Positions 7,610-14,683 are shown, counted from the first letter of the stretch. The stretch is DNA of 14,683 nt from JBIICI01 sp044238935 (GCA_044238935.1 JBIICI010000028.1:1-14683), one strand, 5' to 3'. The notes: generated from the sequence alone by a model not told the origin. A program made the numbers and translations.

Positions 7610-7762
7610 GATGCGGGGGCTCCATCCACGTGTTAAATAGGGTCAAAAAATGAATCAGTTTATTGTAAGATCATGATAATGAAAGCAAAAGAGTATTGTT
7701 TTCATTATTTGAAATTTGAATAAAAATAGTATGCCACAGGAATCCTATAAATTCCAAGGGTT

Positions 7763-7805
7763 TTATTCACAAAAATCTGTGGATAAGTCAATAAACTTAT
7801 CCACA
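7763..7805. promoter_or_regulatory. Cluster of three DnaA-box-like sites upstream of ftsZ
   Basis: Three exact matches to the DnaA-box consensus TTATNCACA fall within 43 bases: TTATTCACA at 7763-7771 (+), TGTGGATAA at 7778-7786 (the same box read on -), and TTATCCACA at 7797-7805 (+). They lie 154-196 bases upstream of the ftsZ start, directly after the HPt gene. In Caulobacter, DnaA is reported to act on ftsZ transcription, so a regulatory role is plausible. The last two boxes also form a perfect hairpin, which offers a simpler explanation as a terminator. Confidence 0.45.
7772..7805 (-). terminator. Hairpin terminator candidate after the HPt gene
   Basis: Read on -, TGTGGATAAGT pairs perfectly over 11 bases with ACTTATCCACA (7778-7788 and 7795-7805), with a 6-base loop. 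It is followed by GATTTTT. It begins eight bases after the HPt stop codon, a usual distance for an intrinsic terminator. The stem is AT-rich and therefore weak. If it works, ftsZ needs its own promoter in 7610-7771. Confidence 0.45.
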
Positions 7806-7812
7806 TCATCTG

Positions 7813-8340
7813 CTAATTATCGATAAGTTCCCTATCATGAGCAGGATCTGCATATTTTTCAATGGCTGTTTGTAACATAGTTCGAATTTCTTTGAATTCT
7901 GGGGCTTGTGTATCTTGGATATTTTTAACTAAGCTCAGTTTAATCATATTAATATAGGCCTCTGCAATCACCAAATGCTCTTCTTTATCAAAAATTGTTT
8001 CTTCGATATAATCGCGCAAAGATTCAGAAAATGCACAAATTGCATGATGCCCACTAAAGCCAGCTATGTCTTTTAGCTCATGCGCCGCTAAAAATAATAT
8101 TTCTCTGCTGTGATCACTACGATCCCCCATTTTAAAAACATCCCATTGACGATTCAGCTGAACCAAAGCGGTTTCGATGACTTTAGTGTAATGATTTGTT
8201 TCTTGTGCCAAAAAACTCGCTGCTTTTTTAATGTTCAATGGATCCAACGCCCCCATTCTTGTGTCCTTTGGATTTAATCCCATGCGAATTTTTACCCGAT
8301 TTACCCGTTCAAAAACTTCGATTTTTTGCTGCTCAACCAT
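7813..8340 (-). CDS. HPt-like phosphotransfer protein
   Basis: The 175-residue, mostly helical, cytoplasmic protein carries ILFLAAHELKDIAGFSGHHA at residues 81-100. His87 sits in an AHxLK context, the phospho-accepting histidine motif of HPt domains. The usual glycine after LK is Asp90 here, a modest deviation. Related alphaproteobacterial HPt proteins have AHDLKGQGGSFG at this place and the same flanking helices. It would relay phosphate between receiver domains. AGGAA about eight bases before the ATG supports the start. It lies 29 bases downstream of the response regulator, which is probably its partner, and just upstream of ftsZ. HPt assignment is by motif and context, without a domain search. 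Confidence 0.7.
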   Translation of the reverse strand: MVEQQKIEVFERVNRVKIRMGLNPKDTRMGALDPLNIKKAASFLAQETNHYTKVIETALVQLNRQWDVFKMGDRSDHSREILFLAAHELKDIAGFSGHHAICAFSESLRDYIEETIFDKEEHLVIAEAYINMIKLSLVKNIQDTQAPEFKEIRTMLQTAIEKYADPAHDRELIDN

Positions 8341-8369
8341 TGATGAATTCCTTTGAATTGGCTTTTGAA

Positions 8370-8963
8370 TTATAGGCGCTCAGTATTTGTTTTTATATCA
8401 TCTGCGGCTATGATACGACGATCATCCCCTTGGAATGGATCATTTTTAAATCGTCGATCTGGTCCAAAATAATGATCCGCCTTGACAAAGGGGCGCTGAG
8501 AATCAATAAGATATAAAATTCTTTGCGCCAAAGTTTCCGCTGAAACAGGCTTAACCAATGCACCATTAGCGCCAGAATCTCGGGCAGTTGCCACAACTTT
8601 TTCGCTTGTATAGGCGCTTAATAGCAAAATCGGCAAAAAACGAACAGAATCCTCTTTGTGAGAACGTATCCATTTTATAAGATCCAAACCACTGCCATCA
8701 CCCATCAACCAGTCCGTAATGACGATATCAATAGAATGTGATCCTAAATTAAGACTATTCGCTTGGGTTAAGGTAAGCAGCCGAATGGCTTCATTCCCTG
8801 AATGACACGTCATAATTTCTTTCATGCCAAACGCTTTTAACATACCCGTAAATAAATATACAATTGTTGGGGAATCGTCCACCAACAACACGCGTATATT
8901 TTTTAAATCATACAAAGGTGCATCTTGTAGGTTTTTAAAGGGCGGCGCTGCTTCGACTGGCAT
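8370..8963 (-). CDS. Response regulator, receiver domain with short basic tail
   Basis: The 197-residue product has one receiver domain (about 22-153): VLLVDDSP with Asp29 and Asp30, phospho-acceptor Asp84 in VITDWLMGDGSG, Ser116 in LLLSAYT, and Lys138 in LVKPVS. All the residues needed for phosphorylation are present. There is no DNA-binding or enzymatic output domain. The tail holds YFGPDRR (165-171) and GDDRR (179-183), a pattern seen in a family of stand-alone alphaproteobacterial regulators. It therefore probably signals by protein contact or as a phosphorelay step with the HPt protein encoded 29 bases downstream. No good ribosome-binding site precedes the ATG at 8963. Its sensor kinase is not in the window. 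Confidence 0.88.
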   Translation of the reverse strand: MPVEAAPPFKNLQDAPLYDLKNIRVLLVDDSPTIVYLFTGMLKAFGMKEIMTCHSGNEAIRLLTLTQANSLNLGSHSIDIVITDWLMGDGSGLDLIKWIRSHKEDSVRFLPILLLSAYTSEKVVATARDSGANGALVKPVSAETLAQRILYLIDSQRPFVKADHYFGPDRRFKNDPFQGDDRRIIAADDIKTNTERL

Positions 8964-9148
8964 ACTATTTTTAATGGACTTTATAAATTTTTAAAATTTA
9001 TTTGTAATTGAGAGAAATTCTGATAATGTTTGACTATTGATAAACCAGCATTGCTGCTTTATATATTTTACTAATATAAAACCAATATCTTAATAAAAAA
9101 TAAAACCATAGCCACAACCACAACTTTAAATCAAGCAAGAGAAATATT
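8964..9148. other. Divergent intergenic region between the response regulator and sucB
   Basis: Very AT-rich and non-coding. It contains an AT-only palindrome, ATAAATTTT-T-AAAATTTAT (8983-9001), close to the response-regulator start, and a candidate sucB promoter (9037-9065). Promoters for both diverging units must lie here or within the flanking genes. Confidence 0.6.
9037..9065 (+). promoter_or_regulatory. Candidate sigma-70-type promoter of sucB
   Basis: TTGATA (9037-9042; five of six to TTGACA) is separated by 17 bases from TATATA (9060-9065; four of six to TATAAT). Transcription would begin near 9072, leaving a leader of about 77 bases. The region is so AT-rich that chance matches are likely. 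Confidence 0.35.
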
Positions 9149-10333
9149 ATGACTGATATTACCGTTCCATCTTTGGGTGAATCCGTAACTGAGGCCACCG
9201 TTGCAAAATGGCTGAAAAAAGTGGGCGACACGGTCAAAGCCGATGAACCTGTTGCAGAGCTGGAAACTGACAAGGTTACTTTAGAAGTCAACGCCCCCGC
9301 CGATGGGGTTATCAGTCAAATCACTGTCAAAGAAGGCGACACCGTTGCCAAAGGTGCGATCTTAGGCACAATTGGCGCACAAGGAAGCGTTGTAGCAGCA
9401 GAAGCGCCTGTTGCGCCGACACCTGCCCCCGTTATTGAACCCAAAACACAGGCTGTATCTGCTGAAAAACTTGCGCCTTCTGTTACAAAAATGGTGGCTG
9501 AAAATAATCTTGATACAAACAATATTGCAGGAACGGGAAAAGATGGTCGCCTTACCAAAGGGGATGTCCTGAACCACCTCGCACAACCCACAGCAACGCC
9601 TGTGGGCAATGTTGTGACAACCAATAACCAAGCCCGCGAAGAACGCGTTAAAATGACCCGTTTACGCCAAGTGATTGCTGCGCGCTTAAAAGAGGCGCAA
9701 AACACAGCGGCCATGCTTACGACATTTAATGAAGTTGATATGAGCGCGATTATGGATTTACGCGCTGTGTATAAAGATCAATTTGAAAAACGCCACAAAA
9801 CAAAATTAGGCTTCATGTCATTCTTTGTCAAAGCCGCCATTGCAGCCCTTAAGGAATTTCCTGCCGTCAATGGTGAAATTGATGGTCAAGATATTGTCTA
9901 TAAAAACTACTATGATATTGGCGTTGCCGTGAGCACCCCACAGGGGCTTATTGTTCCTGTCCTACGCGATGCTGACCAGAAATCATTGGCACAAATTGAA
10001 TCAGGCATTGTTGATTTGGGCGCGCGTGCGCGTGATGGAAAATTAGGCATGAATGAAATGAGTGGCGGTACATTTACCATCACCAATGGCGGTACTTTTG
10101 GATCATTGCTATCAACCCCTATTTTAAACACCCCTCAAGTGGGTATTTTGGGAATGCATAAAATCCAACAACGCGCCATGGTGATGAAAGATGGATCAAT
10201 CCAAGCCCGCCCCATGATGTATTTGGCTCTATCCTATGATCACCGTATCATTGATGGTCGTGAGGCTGTATCATTCCTTGTTAAAATCAAAGATTTATTA
10301 GAAGATCCGCAGCGTTTAATTTTGGATGTATAA
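9149..10333 (+). CDS. sucB: 2-oxoglutarate dehydrogenase E2, dihydrolipoyllysine succinyltransferase
   Basis: This core subunit of the 2-oxoglutarate dehydrogenase complex transfers succinyl groups from lipoamide to CoA in the TCA cycle. The 394-residue product has one lipoyl domain (1-77) with lipoylated Lys42 in ELETDKVTLEV. An Ala/Pro linker follows (about 80-105), then a peripheral subunit-binding domain (about 107-143, LAPSVTKMVAENNLD...GRLTKGDVLNHL). The catalytic domain (about 165-394) has His365 and Asp369 in LSYDHRIIDGREAV. The C-terminus LLEDPQRLILDV is typical of SucB, not of pyruvate dehydrogenase E2. The start is fixed by the conserved N-terminus TDITVPSLGESVTEATV, with AAGAGAAA upstream. 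sucA and lpd, its usual neighbours, are absent, and a strong hairpin follows. Confidence 0.95.
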   Translation: MTDITVPSLGESVTEATVAKWLKKVGDTVKADEPVAELETDKVTLEVNAPADGVISQITVKEGDTVAKGAILGTIGAQGSVVAAEAPVAPTPAPVIEPKTQAVSAEKLAPSVTKMVAENNLDTNNIAGTGKDGRLTKGDVLNHLAQPTATPVGNVVTTNNQAREERVKMTRLRQVIAARLKEAQNTAAMLTTFNEVDMSAIMDLRAVYKDQFEKRHKTKLGFMSFFVKAAIAALKEFPAVNGEIDGQDIVYKNYYDIGVAVSTPQGLIVPVLRDADQKSLAQIESGIVDLGARARDGKLGMNEMSGGTFTITNGGTFGSLLSTPILNTPQVGILGMHKIQQRAMVMKDGSIQARPMMYLALSYDHRIIDGREAVSFLVKIKDLLEDPQRLILDV

Positions 10334-10356
10334 TTTGATGGCTTTCATAAAGCAAA

Positions 10357-10395
10357 AAAATAAGGCTTTATTCCGAAAAAGAATAAGGCCTTATT
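10357..10395 (+). terminator. Strong hairpin terminator after sucB
   Basis: AAATAAGGCTTTATTC (10357-10372) pairs over 16 bases, with a single T-G wobble, with GAATAAGGCCTTATTT (10380-10395). The loop is CGAAAAA. It starts 23 bases after the sucB stop. The U-rich 3' arm lies inside the stem and CCCTG follows it. On - the stem is followed by a run of seven T, so the same hairpin would work well for minus transcripts too, but no minus gene ends here. Confidence 0.75.
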
Positions 10396-10545
10396 TCCCT
10401 GAAAACAACTCACATCACGGTCTTTTATTATTTTTCGGGATTTTAAAAATCTCTTATACCTAAAAAATTAAGCGGTTTTTGAAAATGGCACAAGGTGTAA
10501 TTTACAGTTTCAGAACATTTTTACGCAATATTAGCTTTAACAGCT

Positions 10546-10551
10546 TATAAT
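10546..10551 (+). promoter_or_regulatory. Candidate -10 box for the unknown gene at 10599
   Basis: A perfect TATAAT stands 47 bases before the GTG start. No convincing -35 box is found 16-18 bases upstream. The closest match, TTTACG at 10520-10525, is 20 bases away. The rest of 10396-10598 shows no gene and no clear structure. Confidence 0.3.
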
Positions 10552-10598
10552 AACCTAATGAAATGCGGCTGGTTACATTTTTATAGGAAACAACAAAC

Positions 10599-11372
10599 GT
10601 GCTAAAGGAACTCATAGACACCTTTTATGCATTTCATCCCCCTTTAGCTGAATTTGAAAAGGGGATCAAGGAATTATGTGCGATTGATTCGCAATCTATT
10701 TTAGGGTTAAGCAGCACAGAGCTTAATCAGTTAAAAGCCAAACTATGCAGGACTGGAATTTTAGCTGATTACTTACCAGACGCCCATCACCACCAACAAT
10801 GGCGCGGTATTTTATATGATTTTGGGAATATATTCCCCGAAGATGGCGTTGATATTGCACTGACCATTCTAAAAGATAGGCACGGAAAAATATACCCATC
10901 CACCGAAACATGCCACGCCTATATTCTTAAAACTTTAGAAGAAATTTGTCGATACGCCCCCACGGGCGAAACACAAAATGATTATTTTGATGACGCGATA
11001 GAACAAATCCAAGAATTCATTCCCTATGCCAGCAATGATATAAAATTATATGAACTCTACCAATCCAGAATAGAAAAAGCGCATGCTCTTAATTTCAAAG
11101 ACTATGTCCAACGCCAAAATTTAAAAGCCTTAAAAACAGCGGCGCAATCCTCTTATTTTAAACAAAAAATGATTCATGACTATTTGACCCAAGCCATGCA
11201 CGCAATCGAAGCAGGGGATAATCATTTTGCGTTAAATCAGATGATTTTGATACAACATCATATTACAGAAAAAGAATTTCCAGAAATTTATGGTCAATGC
11301 AGCACATTAAAACACCAAATATTTGAATCACAAAGCCCTAAGAAAATCAAAGATCTGGTCGTTACAAACTAA
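10599..11372 (+). CDS. Unrecognised 257-residue soluble protein
   Basis: I do not recognise the family. The protein is predominantly alpha-helical and hydrophilic, with no signal peptide, membrane segment or obvious catalytic motif. The N-terminal half has a His/Trp-containing stretch (DAHHHQQWRGILYDFGNIFP, about residues 61-80). The C-terminal half is a series of amphipathic helices (about 115-250) that could be a helical-repeat or protein-interaction fold. The start is GTG with AGGAAA eight bases upstream. Codon use looks like that of the neighbours. It has its own strand and probably its own promoter. Its 3' end overlaps the 3' end of the convergent lptB by 11 bases. It could be a lineage-specific gene inserted downstream of the lpt operon. 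Confidence 0.7.
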   Translation: MLKELIDTFYAFHPPLAEFEKGIKELCAIDSQSILGLSSTELNQLKAKLCRTGILADYLPDAHHHQQWRGILYDFGNIFPEDGVDIALTILKDRHGKIYPSTETCHAYILKTLEEICRYAPTGETQNDYFDDAIEQIQEFIPYASNDIKLYELYQSRIEKAHALNFKDYVQRQNLKALKTAAQSSYFKQKMIHDYLTQAMHAIEAGDNHFALNQMILIQHHITEKEFPEIYGQCSTLKHQIFESQSPKKIKDLVVTN

Positions 11373-12090
11373 ATCCTTCGCCCAAATAAACACGTTTCAC
11401 ATCGGGATCAGCGATAATTTCTGTGGGAGTCCCACCTTTGATGACATGACCATCATGTAAAATATAAGCACGATCAACAATGGCCAATGTATCGCGGACA
11501 TTATGATCTGTGATCAAAACACCAATATTGCGTGTTTTTAAATGCGTGATCAACGCACGAATATCATTGACCGCAATCGGGTCGATCCCTGCTAAGGGTT
11601 CATCCAATAAAATAAAATCAGGTTGACAGGCAAGGGCGCGTGCAATTTCTGTACGGCGACGCTCCCCCCCCGATAACGCCAGCGCAGGGGCATGACGGAT
11701 ATGATCAATTGAAAATTCAGCCAATAATTGCTCTAACAACGCATCTTGTTGCTCCACAGATAACTGGGTCTGCCCCTGTAAAACAGCTTTAATATTGCCC
11801 TCCACGCTTAGGCCACGGAAAATAGAAGATTCTTGTGGTAAATAGCCAATGCCTAAACGGGCGCGACGATACATCGGCAAACGTGTAATATTTTGATTAT
11901 TTAAAGCAATGATCCCATTATCAGGTTTAATTAATCCCGCAATAATCTGAAAACATGTCGTTTTACCCGCCCCATTAGGCCCCAATAAAGCAACAGCTTC
12001 ACCCTTATTCAAATATAAATTGACATCATGCAATACGGGGCGGTTTCGATAGCGTTTTGATAAATGGGTAATCGATAAATCAGCGTGCAT
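11362..12090 (-). CDS. lptB: LPS export ABC transporter ATP-binding protein LptB
   Basis: This cytoplasmic ATPase powers extraction of LPS from the inner membrane with LptF and LptG. The 242-residue product has all ABC motifs: Walker A GPNGAGKTT (37-45), Q-loop Gln86 in GYLPQESSIF, signature LSGGERRR (139-146), Walker B FILLDEP (159-165) and switch His196 in LITDHNVRDT. GYLPQ.SSIFR and the end RVYLGEGF mark LptB among ABC ATPases. Its ATG overlaps the last base of the lptA stop (TAATG), so translation is probably coupled. LptF and LptG are not in the window. In many Alphaproteobacteria rpoN follows lptB. Here a convergent unknown gene does. Confidence 0.95.
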   Translation of the reverse strand: MHADLSITHLSKRYRNRPVLHDVNLYLNKGEAVALLGPNGAGKTTCFQIIAGLIKPDNGIIALNNQNITRLPMYRRARLGIGYLPQESSIFRGLSVEGNIKAVLQGQTQLSVEQQDALLEQLLAEFSIDHIRHAPALALSGGERRRTEIARALACQPDFILLDEPLAGIDPIAVNDIRALITHLKTRNIGVLITDHNVRDTLAIVDRAYILHDGHVIKGGTPTEIIADPDVKRVYLGEGFSL

Positions 12091-12950
12091 TATTTCTTAT
12101 CCTCTGTTTTTGAAGGCGTCGATGTTGGATAAAACGTGCCTTGCACACGGCCAGTTTTTTGTCCACCATAAAGGGTGCTTATCTGACGATCCAAATCAAC
12201 TGTGGCACGCGATCCCGTTAAGCGATTTTGGTCACGCATAATTACAATATTGCCTGTCATCTCAACTTGGTGGGTTTGTAAATTATAAATACCATGATCC
12301 CCTGTGATCTTTTCAGTCGGGGTTGCAATGGTGACTGCATCAATGGCCTCAATCGTTTTGATTTTCTGCGCCCCCATAACATCCCCCATATGCGCCACAA
12401 ATTTATGCGCGGTGATGGTGTTTTGATCCTGTATGGCACGGGCATTGCCTATCGCGCTAAATTCGCCTGCAATACGATCATAGGTCATTTTTTCTTGTGC
12501 GGTGATGGTGGCACGGGGATTTTTTAAGGTTAAGTTTTTGCCCGTCAATATTGCATATTGGGTTTGAACATTATAATCCAACATATCGCCGCTTAAGGTG
12601 GCATCGGCGCGTTGCATATGCACACGGCCTTTGGCTTGGATTGATTTCAGGCTATTTTGTTGATCTTTCTGATCCCGATCATAGGAGGCAACCAATTGAT
12701 CTGCGGTAAGATTTAAATCATCTTGGGTGACCTGAACATTGCCATAGGCGCTCAGATTCGCCCCCGCACGATCCCATTCTAATCGATCATCTGCGGTAAT
12801 GGTAACAGGGGCATCCTTATTTTTCTGCGGAATAGAAAGCGGCTTCTGACTGTCTTGGGCAGGTTGCGCGCACACAACAAAGCTGGGCATCAGGGTCAAT
12901 ATCCCCAACAGACAAACACAAACCATCCATTGTTTTTTAAGAAGCTGCAT
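12090..12950 (-). CDS. lptA: LPS transport periplasmic bridge protein LptA
   Basis: The 286-residue product has a signal peptide (1-28, VVCA/QP cleavage). It is followed by an OstA/LptA-type beta-jellyroll built of short strands: PVTITADDRLEWDRAGANLSAYGNVQVTQ, a further set around GEFSAIGNARAIQDQNTITA, and a last one ending TGNIVIMRDQNRLTGSRATVDL. This protein forms the bridge that carries LPS across the periplasm from LptC to LptD. It is longer than the E. coli protein (185 residues), probably through extra jellyroll turns. The C-terminal tail is charged and rich in Lys, Ser and Thr. It overlaps lptC by 14 bases and touches lptB by one base. Confidence 0.9.
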   Translation of the reverse strand: MQLLKKQWMVCVCLLGILTLMPSFVVCAQPAQDSQKPLSIPQKNKDAPVTITADDRLEWDRAGANLSAYGNVQVTQDDLNLTADQLVASYDRDQKDQQNSLKSIQAKGRVHMQRADATLSGDMLDYNVQTQYAILTGKNLTLKNPRATITAQEKMTYDRIAGEFSAIGNARAIQDQNTITAHKFVAHMGDVMGAQKIKTIEAIDAVTIATPTEKITGDHGIYNLQTHQVEMTGNIVIMRDQNRLTGSRATVDLDRQISTLYGGQKTGRVQGTFYPTSTPSKTEDKK

Positions 12951-13581
12951 CCGTTTTTGCCTTTTTAGAATCTGTATCTTTTAAGATTGTATGGTTTAAA
13001 ATTAATGTTATTTTTCCGCCAAAGATAATTTTACCCGTCCCATGATCCGCACGCATCGATTGCGCCTTTAACGTGCCCAATGCCCCGTTCCCCTCAATCG
13101 GGGTATCGGTGATGGCGATATTCTTATTTAAATCAATATTGACAGAGCGTGCGGTAATTGTGAAGCTCTTATTTGGATCATTATGCCCGTAAATAAGGCG
13201 CACATTATCGGTTAAAACAACCTCGTTTGAGGATTGTTGATACTGCCCCATATCGGCATGTAAGGCAATGTCGCTTTGTTCCTTTTGCATGGCAATTAAA
13301 CCACGCAGACCTTCCATATCAACCAAATCAGGATGATCACTATTTTGTGTGGCGCGTGTTGCGGCGATTTCAAAAGGTTGCCCATTTTGATCTTGCCCTT
13401 TATATTCCGCCCCCAACAGCTCATTTTTTCCAATAAGGGCAGGATCTTTAACCTTCATATCAATTGATCCATTTGATGAATCAACTTGCGCCCAAATAAT
13501 CGTCAAAATAAAAACCAAGCCCGCGAAAAAGGGCAGGATCAGTTTTAATGTATCGATCAAAGAGGGGCGATCATTGAACAT
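12937..13581 (-). CDS. lptC: LPS export protein LptC
   Basis: The 214-residue bitopic inner-membrane protein receives LPS from LptBFG and hands it to LptA. One membrane helix near the N-terminus (about residues 12-32, LILPFFAGLVFILTIIWAQV) precedes a periplasmic beta-rich domain. DPALIGKNELLGAEYKGQDQ and DNVRLIYG resemble alphaproteobacterial LptC. The frame extends to a TTG at 13596 inside kdsD. The ATG at 13581, four bases after the kdsD stop and behind TAGG, is chosen. The similarity of LptC across groups is low, so the operon position between kdsD and lptA is important evidence. Confidence 0.85.
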   Translation of the reverse strand: MFNDRPSLIDTLKLILPFFAGLVFILTIIWAQVDSSNGSIDMKVKDPALIGKNELLGAEYKGQDQNGQPFEIAATRATQNSDHPDLVDMEGLRGLIAMQKEQSDIALHADMGQYQQSSNEVVLTDNVRLIYGHNDPNKSFTITARSVNIDLNKNIAITDTPIEGNGALGTLKAQSMRADHGTGKIIFGGKITLILNHTILKDTDSKKAKTDAAS

Positions 13582-13585
13582 AGGC

Positions 13586-14590
13586 CTATGCAACACCTGC
13601 CATTAAGCAATCTTGCACCCGAATTAACCCACATAAAACGCCATCTTGGGTTACAGGTAAACAGGTTAAGGATTGTTTATAACGCGTGGTCATATGTTCC
13701 AACGCCTCAACGGCCAAAGCATCTTTGGCAATGGATTTTGGATCATGGGTCATAATCTCATCCACGCGCATGGATAATAAGTTGGGGTTCATATGGCGTT
13801 TTAAATCTCCATCCGTGATGATGCCCAATAATATATTTGAGCCCTCCTCAACAATCAGCACGCATCCCATATTTTTGGCACTCAGTAACAACAACGCCTG
13901 ATCCATTTTTGCACTCGCTGAGATCAGGGGCAAGGCATCACCCTGTTGCATAATATCACCAACTTTTAACAATTTTTGTCCTAATTTTCCACCGGGATGG
14001 AAAACTTTAAACTGATCCTTGGTCAGCCCCATTCGCCCCAATAAGGTCACCGCTAACGCATCACCATAGGCCATCATCATTGTGGTTGATGTTGTTGGCG
14101 CCATTCCATTCGGACAGGCTTCAGGGCTTTTGGGAAGTTCCAAAACAATATCCGCATGACGCCCTAAGCTGCTTTGTGCATTGCTGGTCATAGCAATAAG
14201 GGGAATTGAAAAACGACGGGTAAAGGCAATCAAATCATTTAATTCAGCATTTTCACCTGAATTAGATAACATCAGCACCACATCATCCCCTGTAATCATG
14301 CCCAGATCACCATGACTGGCCTCCCCCGGATGTACAAAATAGGCAGGCGTTCCTGTGGAAGCTAAAGTTGCTGCAATCTTACGGGATACATGACCACTTT
14401 TGCCAATCCCTGCAATGATTAATCGCCCTGTGCGCTTTTGTTTCATCGCATGCACTTTTTCAACAGCGCGTGAGAAAGATTCATCAATACTGGTGATCAA
14501 CGCCTGTAATCCATTTATTTCAGCTTGAATGGCGTCCTTTGCCGCCTGAATATTTGGATCAGTATGATTTTGCTGGAGCGCTGTACTCAT
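13586..14590 (-). CDS. kdsD: Arabinose-5-phosphate isomerase (KpsF/GutQ family)
   Basis: The enzyme interconverts ribulose 5-phosphate and arabinose 5-phosphate, the first step to Kdo for LPS. The 334-residue length is typical. The SIS sugar isomerase domain (about 40-185) holds IIAGIGKSGHVSRKIAATLASTGTP with Lys64 (split across the cited 58-82 region), HPGEASHGDLGM (87-98), SNSGENAEL (109-117) and CPNGMAPTTST. Two CBS domains follow (about 210-268 and 272-334). AAGAG lies about nine bases before the ATG. It is 21 bases downstream of an RNase D-like gene and directly upstream of lptC. The name kpsF is used for the capsule paralogue. The lpt neighbours favour kdsD. Confidence 0.95.
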   Translation of the reverse strand: MSTALQQNHTDPNIQAAKDAIQAEINGLQALITSIDESFSRAVEKVHAMKQKRTGRLIIAGIGKSGHVSRKIAATLASTGTPAYFVHPGEASHGDLGMITGDDVVLMLSNSGENAELNDLIAFTRRFSIPLIAMTSNAQSSLGRHADIVLELPKSPEACPNGMAPTTSTTMMMAYGDALAVTLLGRMGLTKDQFKVFHPGGKLGQKLLKVGDIMQQGDALPLISASAKMDQALLLLSAKNMGCVLIVEEGSNILLGIITDGDLKRHMNPNLLSMRVDEIMTHDPKSIAKDALAVEALEHMTTRYKQSLTCLPVTQDGVLCGLIRVQDCLMAGVA

Positions 14591-14611
14591 TTTAAGAACT
14601 CTTTTCTTTGT

Positions 14612-14683
14612 TTAGTGATGGAAAATATCCAAATCATCAAATCCAATTTCATCCAAGGCCACACGATAGGGAATAAAACCAAA
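14612..14683 (-). CDS. rnd: C-terminal end of a probable ribonuclease D (partial)
   Basis: The minus frame is open from the window edge to a TAA at 14612-14614. Its last 23 residues, IPYRVALDEIGFDDLDIFHH preceded by FGF, resemble the usual end of the short alphaproteobacterial RNase D (L/IP-x-R-x-x-LD-x-x-G-(W/F)-x-x-x-DIF-x-H). Such a gene often stands directly upstream of kdsD in this class. RNase D is a 3'-5' exoribonuclease involved in RNA maturation. The catalytic DEDD region lies outside the window, so the call rests on a short tail plus synteny. Confidence 0.55.
   Translation of the reverse strand, partial: FGFIPYRVALDEIGFDDLDIFHH

Noticed and set aside
1..14683. CRISPR arrays, tRNA or rRNA genes, prophage or transposase genes, toxin-antitoxin pairs
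   Set aside because: I looked for regularly spaced repeats, cloverleaf-like segments and recognisable protein motifs and saw none.

Overview
The window reads as chromosomal DNA from an AT-rich alphaproteobacterium with a lipopolysaccharide outer membrane. The evidence is an FtsZ ending in the alphaproteobacterial-type tail DLDIPAFLRRQAN, a response regulator/HPt pair of a type common in this class, a SapC-family protein, a 2-oxoglutarate dehydrogenase E2 subunit, and the gene order RNase D-like / kdsD / lptC / lptA / lptB. I cannot name the genus. There is no rRNA, tRNA, CRISPR array, phage gene or recognisable insertion sequence.

Layout: (1) 1-1323: a possible 3' tail of an upstream gene with an 11-C run, a gene-free stretch, then an algF-like periplasmic polysaccharide O-acetylation gene on + closed by a hairpin terminator. 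A composite palindromic repeat with 13-bp terminal inverted repeats follows. (2) 1324-4015, minus: a two-gene unit, sapC-family then kup (potassium uptake). (3) 4154-5902: ugd (UDP-glucose dehydrogenase) on +, then a doubtful small two-helix membrane ORF whose last codons come from a second copy of the palindromic repeat. (4) 5903-8963, minus: response regulator, HPt protein and ftsZ. The gap before ftsZ holds three matches to the DnaA-box consensus, two of them forming a perfect inverted repeat that may also act as a terminator. (5) 9149-10333, plus: sucB, alone, with a candidate promoter and a strong downstream hairpin. (6) 10599-11372, plus: an unrecognised 257-residue protein that converges on and overlaps lptB. 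(7) 11362-14683, minus: a tightly packed operon (RNase D-like end, kdsD, lptC, lptA, lptB) for Kdo precursor synthesis and LPS transport.

Two themes connect the genes. Envelope biogenesis is the main one: ugd, algF, kdsD, lptCAB and ftsZ. The other is cell-cycle control: a phosphorelay-type pair directly upstream of ftsZ, with DnaA-box-like sites between them. I found no clear new multi-gene system. The items most worth a second look are the DnaA-box cluster before ftsZ, the palindromic repeats and their contribution to an ORF, the orphan algF, and the unknown gene that ends inside lptB.
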